Shown one piece after another: positions 16,178-24,400 of a stretch of DNA of 58,477 bases. The translations under genes and the position numbers were made by a program. This DNA comes from Lentisphaerae bacterium GWF2_44_16 (GTDB lineage: Bacteria; Verrucomicrobiota; Lentisphaeria; Victivallales; GWF2-45-14): contig MHBF01000204.1 of the NCBI GenBank assembly GCA_001803225.1, forward strand, positions 1 to 58,477. Direction: 5' to 3'. How positions within the stretch are numbered: position 1 is the first letter of the stretch; each line of letters begins with the position of its first letter. The notes beneath the pieces are model-generated. The model ran no database searches. It was not told the DNA's origin and saw only the letters and a list, made by a program, of their open reading frames with translations.

Positions 16178-18343
16178 TTAATTCTGAGCAAACGCTTCAG
16201 GGATCTGAAGCCTGTTCTCTATTTTTTCGCGAAGCTCATGGTTTTTTTCCATGACTTCGACGAAATCCTCTCTGCGTAGAGTAAGGAAAATACACGGTGT
16301 CAGCGTCCGGACAAGCGTCCAGACATTGCACTTTTTCAACAGAGACATCTCACCGAAATAATCGCCGTCCCTGAATACGTCATACTGTTGGACAATGTCC
16401 TCCTCGTCCGTAATGGTAACTTCGGCGGTGCCCCTGACAATAACAAAGAAACGAAGAGAAAAATCCCCCTGCCGTATGACAATATGGTCCTGCGAATACT
16501 GCTCCGTAACAAACGCGGCAGCCATTTTGCGAAGAAGCTCTTCGTCTTCAGCCAGGCACTCAAAATAAGGTATCCTCCTGAGACGTTCAGGCGTAATGGC
16601 AAAAGAAAAACCGTCTTCCTGCTTTTTGAAACCGCCCTGCTTTTCCCAAAGTCCTTTGTATATTCCGCCAAAAGCAAGAAGTTCCTGATGCGTTCCCGAT
16701 TCGGCAAGCTTCCCTTTGTCCATCACAAATATTTTATTCGCGTTCGCGATGGAAGCCAGACGGTGTGTAACAGAAATAATTGTGCGGCCCGACTGGGCTA
16801 TTCTGGAAAGAGTTTCATTTATGGCGGCTTCGCTGGCAGGGTCAAGCGCGGATGTCGCTTCATCGAAAATAAGTATGTCTCCGCTTCTGAGAAGCGCTCT
16901 GGCAATGGCGAGGCGCTGCCGCTGTCCCCCGGAAAAACGGCTGCCGCGTTCTCCGGCCACTGTCTCATATCCCTCCGGCAAGTCCTTTATGAAATCATGT
17001 ATTTCAGCCTTTTTAGCGGCCTCCTCGATTTCCTCATCAGTGGCGTCCGGCCTGGCCAGGCGCAGGTTTTCCCGTACCGATATATTAAAAAGGATATTGT
17101 CCTGAAGCACGATTCCCAGTTGCGAGCGCAATGATTCCTGCGTGGCGGCCTTCAAATCCACTCCGTCGATGGACACCGCCCCACTGTCCGGATCGTAAAA
17201 GCGCATGAGCAGGGTCAGAATAGTGCTCTTGCCTGAACCGCTGGCCCCTACAAACGCAACCGAGATGCCTCTGGAAATACTCAGGTTTATGTTATCAAGA
17301 TTAACTTGCTGTCTGGTATAACCGAAGCTGACGCCTTTAAATGTTATTTCCTTTTTCAGAGACGGAATCTCGACAGCGTCAGGAACATTCAAAACCCTCG
17401 GATTTTCCTGCAGAATTGATTTTATCCTCTCAACTCCGACAAAGGCCTGCATGCACATGGGAATGAGATCTATTATCGTAGTCAACGCCTCGCTCAATCC
17501 CATCAGAAGAGTCTGAAACGCCACCAGTTTGCCTATTTCCAGGCTTCCGGCATAAACCATATAGGAACCTACGGAGAGAATAGATATCTCCAGTATTACC
17601 AGACCGGCTATCCCTGATTGATTTATCAGAGAACTGAAGAAAAAAGAACGAATCATATTCTTTTTGAGACGCCTGTTTCCCTCTTCAAATCTGTTCACGG
17701 AAATATTCTGCAGATTCAGGGCCTTCACTACTGTCTGCGCCATTATATTTTCACTTACTCTGCTCAGCGTCTCCGCCTCACATTCCTTTCTGCGGTGTCC
17801 GGCTTCAGTGGCAGGCTTTGAAAAAAATTTCGGCCCAATTATGCTGGCGGGGAAAATTACAAGCGCGATAAGCGCGAGCTTCCAATCCAGAAAGAAAAGC
17901 AATATCACATTGAAAAGAGCATTCAGGCCGGGTATGAAAAGAGACCACTTGGCGTAGAGTATGGCGTCTTCTATAACCGTCAAATCACTTGAGAAACGGG
18001 AAAGTATTTCCCCCGGTTCCGTTTTCGTATAAAAATCCATCGAAAGTTTCTGAAGATGCTGAAAAATCCGGGAACGCACCCTCGCAAGTATATCCGAACA
18101 GAGTTCAGCATAAACATAGTCTCTCCAGATACCGAGGAAAATAACCAGCACGGCACCAATGCCGAGGGCCGGAAGAATTATCTTCAGTATATACGTCTGA
18201 TGCCCTATCAGCCCTTTGTCGATAATAATCGAAAAACTGTAAGGCACCAGAGAAGCGAAACCGGCTGTAACAACAAGAAGGGAAAAAACTATAACATACT
18301 TGAACCAGTAAGGCCTGATAACATCAAATTTCTCTGTCGCCAT
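16178..18343 (-). CDS. ABC exporter (permease-ATPase fusion) with C-terminal cyclic-nucleotide-binding domain
   Basis: 721 aa. Residues about 10-310 form the six-helix type-1 exporter domain; 330-575 form the ATPase with Walker A GASGSGKST (366-374), signature FSGGQRQRLAIARALL, Walker B ILIFDEATSALDP and H-loop VTHRLAS. The last 130 residues are a CRP/cNMP-binding fold (VIRQGDFSLRFFVIVRG, DGDYFGEMSLL), which suggests gating of export by a small ligand. The cNMP phosphate cassette is only partly conserved (GEMSLL present, the usual Arg position reads Trp/Thr), so the ligand may not be cAMP. Substrate unknown. AAGGAT precedes the ATG. It is 11 nt downstream of the reductase gene and converges with the STAS gene at a 4-nt gap without a terminator. 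Confidence 0.9.
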   Translation of the reverse strand: MATEKFDVIRPYWFKYVIVFSLLVVTAGFASLVPYSFSIIIDKGLIGHQTYILKIILPALGIGAVLVIFLGIWRDYVYAELCSDILARVRSRIFQHLQKLSMDFYTKTEPGEILSRFSSDLTVIEDAILYAKWSLFIPGLNALFNVILLFFLDWKLALIALVIFPASIIGPKFFSKPATEAGHRRKECEAETLSRVSENIMAQTVVKALNLQNISVNRFEEGNRRLKKNMIRSFFFSSLINQSGIAGLVILEISILSVGSYMVYAGSLEIGKLVAFQTLLMGLSEALTTIIDLIPMCMQAFVGVERIKSILQENPRVLNVPDAVEIPSLKKEITFKGVSFGYTRQQVNLDNINLSISRGISVAFVGASGSGKSTILTLLMRFYDPDSGAVSIDGVDLKAATQESLRSQLGIVLQDNILFNISVRENLRLARPDATDEEIEEAAKKAEIHDFIKDLPEGYETVAGERGSRFSGGQRQRLAIARALLRSGDILIFDEATSALDPASEAAINETLSRIAQSGRTIISVTHRLASIANANKIFVMDKGKLAESGTHQELLAFGGIYKGLWEKQGGFKKQEDGFSFAITPERLRRIPYFECLAEDEELLRKMAAAFVTEQYSQDHIVIRQGDFSLRFFVIVRGTAEVTITDEEDIVQQYDVFRDGDYFGEMSLLKKCNVWTLVRTLTPCIFLTLRREDFVEVMEKNHELREKIENRLQIPEAFAQN

Positions 18344-18354
18344 AAGTATCCTTT

Positions 18355-19371
18355 TTATTTGTATTTTTTCAAGAATTCGAGAGTCTTCTCAAATATCTCG
18401 TCATATCCTGTCAGAGGCTCATATCCAAAATCTTTTTTTGCCGCGGAAATATTGAAGTAGTGGGAAAACGCCAGTTGTCCCGCCACAAATCTCGTCATCG
18501 GAGGCTCGGCGTTAAGAGCAAAAAGCCCATATACCGCTTCCAGCAATGCCCCCGCAAAATATGCCTTCCTGTATGAAATTTTCCTCGAAGGCGCGGGAAT
18601 GTCAAGCCGTTTCAGCAAAATTTCTATCCAATTCCAAAGATTTACCGGCTTGTCATCACTTATAAAATACGCTTTGCCTGCCGCCGCTTTATCTCCCCGC
18701 AAAAGATTCGCCGCCACCTTTATATGCGCTGATGCGGCATTATCCACATAGGTCATGTCAACAAGATTTTCCGCGTTTCCCACAATCATGAGTTTCCCTT
18801 TGCGGGCCCGCTCGACAACGCGAGGCAGAAGATGAGGATCTCCCGGCCCCCACAGAAGATGCGGACGCAGGGCAGTCGTCAGAAAATCTTTATTCGAAGC
18901 CATAAGCACTTCTTTTTCCGCCATCGCTTTCGTTTGAGGATAATAAGCGAGAAACTTATCGGGGTAAGGCCGTTTCTCGTCGGCATTCTCAATATTCATG
19001 CACGGAGGATATGCCACACTCGGCGAACTTGTATAAACCATTACAGGAATAGAGTTTTTCAGACATCCTTTCAGAACATTCAGCGTTCCTTCAACGTTTA
19101 TTCCATAATATTCCGGCCATTTTCCCCATATCCCTGCCTTAGCGGCGGTATGAAAAACAACTGTCGAGTTTTTGCATGCCGCATATACGGCGTCCATGTC
19201 TCTTAAATCTCCTGAAATATGTTCTACGCCCAGCTCTTTCAGTTCCGGCTGAAACGAGCGCCCAAAAGAAACTATTGAGGAAACTCCGTTATCCATAAGC
19301 TGCCTGATAATGGCGCGCCCCAAAAAACCGCCTCCACCGAAAACAAGCGCTCTCTCCCTCTTCCATCCCAT
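18355..19371 (-). CDS. NAD(P)-dependent 3-beta-hydroxysteroid dehydrogenase/OleD-like reductase (extended SDR)
   Basis: 338 aa. Rossmann motif GGGGFLG (12-18), catalytic Tyr144-x3-Lys148 (YYPQTK), TSSPSVAY upstream of it, and the 3-beta-HSD signature VDMTYVDNAASAH. This branch includes sterol dehydrogenases and OleD, which reduces 2-alkyl-3-ketoacids in long-chain olefin synthesis. OleA, OleB and OleC are not in the window, so the actual substrate is open. GAGGA precedes the start codon. The gene forms an operon with the downstream ABC exporter-cNMP protein, which might export or sense its lipid-like product (inference). Confidence 0.85.
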   Translation of the reverse strand: MGWKRERALVFGGGGFLGRAIIRQLMDNGVSSIVSFGRSFQPELKELGVEHISGDLRDMDAVYAACKNSTVVFHTAAKAGIWGKWPEYYGINVEGTLNVLKGCLKNSIPVMVYTSSPSVAYPPCMNIENADEKRPYPDKFLAYYPQTKAMAEKEVLMASNKDFLTTALRPHLLWGPGDPHLLPRVVERARKGKLMIVGNAENLVDMTYVDNAASAHIKVAANLLRGDKAAAGKAYFISDDKPVNLWNWIEILLKRLDIPAPSRKISYRKAYFAGALLEAVYGLFALNAEPPMTRFVAGQLAFSHYFNISAAKKDFGYEPLTGYDEIFEKTLEFLKKYK

Positions 19372-19409
19372 AAAACAATCCTCATTTAAGACTTAATATA
19401 TCACAATTA

Positions 19410-19438
19410 TTGAATTTATAAATCAAGGGCTGTATCTT
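19410..19438 (+). promoter_or_regulatory. Promoter of tatA-tatC
   Basis: -35 TTGAAT (19410-19415), 17-nt spacer, -10 TATCTT (19433-19438). The AAGGAG ribosome-binding site of tatA begins about 25 nt further on. Confidence 0.5.
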
Positions 19439-19474
19439 ATATTGTTTCAATCAACAATTGCAAGGAGTTTTAAA

Positions 19475-19711
19475 ATGTTTGGTATAGGCGGATGGGAACT
19501 CGCACTTATAGTTTTAATAGTCCTGCTTCTTTTCGGCGCCAAAAGGCTCCCTGAAATAGCCAGGGCCATGGGCAAGTCAATAAATGAATTTAAAAAGGCG
19601 AAAGATGAATTCATCAGTTCCTCCACCGCGCCGCCTCCTCAGAATGACACAAAAAAAACAGACAGCACTTCCGATAATAAAGCTCCCGGCGACGACAAGC
19701 CGGAAATTTGA
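19475..19711 (+). CDS. tatA: Twin-arginine translocase pore subunit TatA/TatE
   Basis: 78 aa from the ATG at 19475, which follows AAGGAG by 7-8 nt; an upstream in-frame ATG at 19442 lacks a ribosome-binding site. It starts MFGIGGWELALIV, a single membrane helix, then the FGAKRLPEIARAMGKSINEFKKA amphipathic helix that defines TatA (the FG and P hinge are present), and a polar C-terminal tail rich in Ser/Asp/Lys/Pro. TatA oligomers form the passage for folded proteins with twin-arginine signals. No tatB is seen: as in many non-proteobacteria, a single TatA-like protein may do both jobs. tatC follows 12 nt later. Confidence 0.95.
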   Translation: MFGIGGWELALIVLIVLLLFGAKRLPEIARAMGKSINEFKKAKDEFISSSTAPPPQNDTKKTDSTSDNKAPGDDKPEI

Positions 19712-19723
19712 AATATCCATCAG

Positions 19724-20458
19724 ATGGATGAGAGAACTTATACCCTGATAGAACATCTTGACGAACTCCGGTCAAGAATTATAAAATGCGCTATCTGCAT
19801 AGCGATCTTTTTTCCTTTCTGCTATTATATTTCCATGCCGTCCATAATATGGGTTAAAAGAACATTCTGCCCGGAACTGAAAGAATTGGTTTATCTCCAG
19901 CCGCTGGAACTTTTTTTCACTCAGCTGAAAGTCTCCTTTTATATGTCGCTTATTCTAGGTGTTCCATGCATCGCGTACCATATCTGGAAGTTCAGTTCCC
20001 CTGCCCTTTTCCATAATGAAAAGAAATACATCAAACGTTTTGTTTTCATAAGTACCGCGCTTTTTATCATCGGCGCGTCTTTTGCCCTTTTTCTTGTTTA
20101 TCCGGCGCTTATCAGATTTTCCATCTCTATGGGCAGTTCAGACATAGTTCCGATGCTGAATATCCAGAGCGTAATAAATCTGGCGGCAATGCTGATGCTC
20201 GGTTTCGGAATAGTTTTTCAGCTTCCAGTCATAGTCTTTCTTCTGGCAAAGACAGGTTTGGTAAAAACAGAAACCATGTCCAAAGGCCGTCCCTACATAA
20301 TTGTGGCGATTTTCCTGGTGGCCGCCGTGCTTACCCCCGGCCCCGACGTGCTAAGCCAACTGGCTATGGCCATACCATCGCTTATACTTTTTGAAATAAG
20401 TCTTTTCCTGGCAAAGCTCTCCGAACGAAAAAGAAAAAAGCTTGAAGAAAACAACTGA
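19724..20458 (+). CDS. tatC: Twin-arginine translocase receptor subunit TatC
   Basis: 244 aa, the usual length. The N-terminal signature LIEHLDELRSRI is followed by six predicted membrane helices; the conserved YLQPLELFFTQLKVSFY and ILTPGPDVLSQ-like (VLTPGPDVLSQ) loops are present. TatC binds the twin-arginine signal peptide and recruits TatA in the inner membrane. It lies 12 nt after tatA in the same operon. Its lysine-rich tail ends just before an AT-rich hairpin that separates it from the convergent methyltransferase gene. Confidence 0.95.
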   Translation: MDERTYTLIEHLDELRSRIIKCAICIAIFFPFCYYISMPSIIWVKRTFCPELKELVYLQPLELFFTQLKVSFYMSLILGVPCIAYHIWKFSSPALFHNEKKYIKRFVFISTALFIIGASFALFLVYPALIRFSISMGSSDIVPMLNIQSVINLAAMLMLGFGIVFQLPVIVFLLAKTGLVKTETMSKGRPYIIVAIFLVAAVLTPGPDVLSQLAMAIPSLILFEISLFLAKLSERKRKKLEENN

Positions 20459-20464
20459 ACCAAG

Positions 20465-20493
20465 AATATTCTTTCTCATTTCCAAAGAATATT
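20465..20493. terminator. AT-rich hairpin between convergent tatC and methyltransferase genes
   Basis: Perfect 10-bp inverted repeat AATATTCTTT (20465-20474) and AAAGAATATT (20484-20493) with a 9-nt loop, followed by TT. Low GC content makes it a weak terminator, but its position between convergent genes fits. Confidence 0.5.
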
Positions 20494-20547
20494 TTCCATA
20501 TTGTTTCCCGTATCGGCATGTACCATAAAACAGTTTTCTGATATGTA

Positions 20548-21213
20548 TCATCTTGTTGCGTGAATGGCTATACAGTCTCTGACTATTTTATTCGAGCCAC
20601 GTTTTGGGTGATGTTTTACACAAAGCACTCTGAAGCCTGCATCACTCAGTTCCTGGAGGAGTTCGGTTTCGGAATAAAGCATATATTCCAGTCCATCGGG
20701 AGTCCGGATACATTTTGCAGTCGGGCCTGACAGCGATTCGTCACGCACATTCCCTCCGGCAATCATCAGCCCTCCAGATTTCAACACTCGATAGACTTCC
20801 CGGAAACAGATTGCACGGTTATGACCAGTAATCATATGAAAGCAATCACTATCAAAGATAATATCAAACTGCTCATTCTGAAACATTGGCATCTCCGCTG
20901 CATTTGCCATTACGAACTGAGCCGAAAGAGAAGCTTCAGCCGCATTATCTGCGGCCCACTCTATTGCCTTTTGAATTATGTCAACGCCAAATGCAGTGAA
21001 ACCGCGTAAAGCCATCCACAACGCAATATTCCCGGCTCCGCAACCAAGCTCAAGAAATGTAGCGTCCGGTAAAACTTGATGTTCTGAGAGCGCCTCTACA
21101 ATCCGATTTTGTTTCAATCGGTAACTATCGGCGCTGGCCCAGCCGGGGGCACCGACAGAACGTTGCCTGCCATATATATCGGACCATTTCTTCAATGTCG
21201 CATTATCAGTCAT
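20548..21213 (-). CDS. Class I SAM-dependent methyltransferase
   Basis: 221 aa. The SAM-binding motif FLELGCGAGN lies near residue 54-63, followed by the acidic strand end GVDI, the post-I motif FVMANAAEMPMF and the motif II-like FDIIFDSDCFHMI, then VYRVLKSGGLMI. These are general Methyltransf_11/25 features; the substrate cannot be inferred. Its ATG overlaps the TGA of the preceding frameshifted small gene (ATGA), so translation is coupled to it. It is the last gene of a minus-strand run that starts with the large hybrid kinase. Confidence 0.88.
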   Translation of the reverse strand: MTDNATLKKWSDIYGRQRSVGAPGWASADSYRLKQNRIVEALSEHQVLPDATFLELGCGAGNIALWMALRGFTAFGVDIIQKAIEWAADNAAEASLSAQFVMANAAEMPMFQNEQFDIIFDSDCFHMITGHNRAICFREVYRVLKSGGLMIAGGNVRDESLSGPTAKCIRTPDGLEYMLYSETELLQELSDAGFRVLCVKHHPKRGSNKIVRDCIAIHATR

Positions 21214-21463
21214 ATGTATAAGTTCCTTTTAAAGAATTTTATAATTTCGGAATCAATAATTTCGATAGCAGCAGCTTCCGGCAATCCTTTATATCCTTCG
21301 GCACAGAAATATGAAAAATAATAAACAGATTCAAAGCTGAAATTAATCTTTCTGTTTTTCCAGTCGATAAACCATACGGTAATACCGTTATCACTCTTTA
21401 TGAACTCAAACCCTTTTCAGGATCATTAAGATCTACTTGTGTTTGTATTGATTGGTATCTCAT
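21210..21463 (-). pseudogene. Small gene interrupted by a -1 frameshift (or frameshift-programmed gene), coupled to the methyltransferase
   Basis: An ATG at 21463 opens MRYQSIQTQVDLNDPEKG and then stops in its own frame. The -1 frame continues without a stop for 68 codons from the same place (KGFEFIKSDNGITVWFIDW... to ...IIKFFKRNLYI) and ends in TGA overlapping the methyltransferase ATG. That second frame has no usable start codon at its 5' end, so the two parts look like one protein of about 85 aa split at a GAAAAGGGT run. One extra base there would restore the frame. The run is also an X-XXY-YYZ heptamer (A AAG GGT), so programmed frameshifting is possible. The family is not recognised. It begins 12 nt after the kinase stop. 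Confidence 0.6.
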
Positions 21464-21474
21464 TATAAAAAGTT

Positions 21475-24400
21475 TTAAGCTTTCTTCATTACTTTTTCTA
21501 TTGCGTTTTCGAACATTTCTTTTTTGAAGGGCTTTGGAATAAAATCGTTCATTCCGGCCCTGGTACATGCGTTGCGGTCTTCGGGCATGACATTGGCGGT
21601 CATGGCGATTATGGGGATATTGAGGGCCTTTTCATTATTCAGGGCCCTTATCTTTCTGGTCGTCTCATAGCCGTCCATGCCGGGCATCTGGCAGTCCATG
21701 AAAATCAGGTCGTATTTATTTTTCAGGAAAAGCTCGAACGCCGCTTCCCCGTGTCCGGCTACGTCAACGGAATGCCCCATCTTTTCAAGCACTGACACGA
21801 CAACTTTCTGATTGACTTCATTATCCTCGGCAAGAAGGATTTTCAGTAGTCGCGCGCGCTTGTGATTAACGCCGTGATCAGATGACATAGGAGAAAGGTT
21901 ACGCCCGATTAAGAGATTTGATATGCAATTAAGAAGGGAGAGTCTTTTCAAAGGTTTCTGCAGATAAGCCGAAAATCCTTTTCCTGAAAGAAGTTTTCCC
22001 ATTTCATCCTGCTTAAGGAAGGCACTTATCGCGACAGTTTTCATGCCGGCAAGGCACTTGTCTGAAGATATTAGCTTCATAATGCTTTCCCCATCCATAT
22101 CCGGCATTTTTAAATCTATGAACGCCATGTCAAATGGGGTTTTCTTTGAAGACACGGCTTTGAGCATTTCAACAGCCGCTTTTCCACTGTCAGCTGTTTC
22201 GCATACAAAACCCCATGTCCGGAGTATTGTTGAGAGGACGTCCAAACTGACCTTGTTGTCATCAACGCATAATATGCGCAAGCCGCGAGGATCAATACCG
22301 TGCATCCCTGGTTTTCCTGAGAGACAAGTCTCCGACATATCGCATCCGGGAAGCAATGCCAGTTTCAAGGTGAAATGAAATTCCGAACCTTTGTCGCATT
22401 CACTGACAACCCATATTTTACCGCCCATCATTTCAACAAATTTTCTGCATATCGAAAGCCCCAGGCCTGTGCCCTCAAATTTTCTGGACAATGACTGGTC
22501 TATCTGAGAAAAGGGTTTGAAAAGAAGTTCCTGTTTGTCCAGCGGTATGCCTATACCGCTGTCTTTCACTATGAATTCAAGCATTAATTTTTCCGCAGTC
22601 CTTGAGTTTTCAATGATATGAAGACTTATATCGCCTTTTCCCGTGAATTTTACCGCATTCCCAAGCAGGTTGACCAGCACCTGGCGAATTCTGCCATGAT
22701 CGCCTTTCACCAGAAATGGTATCCCCGGTTCGACAAAACAGTTAAGCTCAAGTTTCTTGCTTTTGGACTGTACCGCTATCAATGCGGCTATTTCCTCTAT
22801 AAACTCGCGCAAATCAAATTCCGCTTCAAAAAGGTCCAATTTGCCGGATTCGATTTTGGCTATTTCAAGGACATCATTTATAATGTGAAGAAGACTGTTG
22901 GAACATTTATTTATAGTCTCCACAAATTCTCTCTGTTCATCAGACAGACGGGTATCCATAAGCAGTGCCGCCATACCGATAACTCCGCTCATGGGGGTGC
23001 GGATTTCATGGGACATCATGGCAAGAAACTGGCTCTTCGCGACATTGGCGGCCTGGGCTTCGCTGGATAATCGTTCCGCTGTCAGAACGGTATATTCCAG
23101 TTCAACATTTGTCTTTTCAAGTTTTTCCTTTGCCGCCTGAAGCTCGCTCTCGCGCTTCTTCAGCTCCGTAATATCGACTGCGGCGCCCACAAGTCCTATT
23201 ACATGCCCCTCGGCATTTTTAAAAGTCGATTTATAGAAAATGACATCCCTGTTTTTACCGGCAGATCTCACGGGAGCTTCGTAAACCTGACTGCCCGCTT
23301 CTTTGAAAAGTCGCATATCCATTTCATTATATCTGTCCGCAAGTTCGCGATCTACGTTCAGATCATAAACTGTTTTTCCCTTCAGATGTTCCTCTTCAGC
23401 ATCAAACAGCTCAAGGAACGCTTTGTTGAAGCCCATATAAAAACCTTTTGAATCCTTGTAAAAAACGGGAACGGGAATCGTATGAAGGAGCGCATGGAGA
23501 AATATTTCAGTTTCCTTCATTTCGGAAAGCAATCCGGCAAGTTTTGCGTCCGCGATTTTCCGTCCGCTTACATCCCTGAGCATCTCAATAATAATGTCAA
23601 TTCTGCCGTCTTTACCAGTGATGGGAATTGAGCGGCATTCCAGCCATGTATCTCTTTCGGAAATGTACTTTTCAACAGTCTCTATTTCCCCGCTGGACAA
23701 CGCCTTCGCTGTAGCGCAATTCTCACACGGAAATCCGCGCCCTATCATCTCGAAACATTTGCGTCCTTCGACATCCTTCTGCTCCAGTCCCAGAAATTCA
23801 TAGCCTTTTTTATTATATGCAATGATAGAGTGGTCCGGCTTCTGCAGTCCGATCACGTCGGGAATGCCGTCCAGCATGGTCCTGAAAAGATTAGCCTGTT
23901 CCTGTATTTTTTCTTCCGCCGTTTTCAATGCCGTTATGTCAACAAAGGATTCAAGGAGACATTCCCGTCCATGCAAAGTAATCATGGTTACTGTTTTCAG
24001 GACGGGCACTTTTCTGCCATCAATATCCAGAAGGAAGCGTTCAGAATTGTCAACAATCTGCCCCTTGCCGGAAATGGGACAGGAGTCTTTTTCGGCAGGA
24101 CATATAAACTTGTGGCAGACATTTCCCAGTATCTGCTTTCTGGAAGCCCCGGCCATTTTGCAGGCGGCATTATTGACATCTATGATTTCATGTGTCCGCG
24201 CGTCTATGACCATTACGCCGCACTGGAGGGAATGGAGAATTGTCTCCAGCTCTTTTTTACCTGCAAGAAGCGCGGCCTCCGCTTTTTTCTTTTCCGTAAC
24301 ATCGCGCACCACACCTTGAAGTATTTTCTGTCCGTTAATCACAAGAGGCGTCAGAGATACCTCGGCGAAAAAGTCTTCCCCTGAAATTCTGCGATGCATC

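Noticed and set aside
16388..17134. Plus-strand open frame of 248 codons
   Set aside because: Antisense to the ATPase part of the ABC transporter, whose motifs are complete; no independent support.
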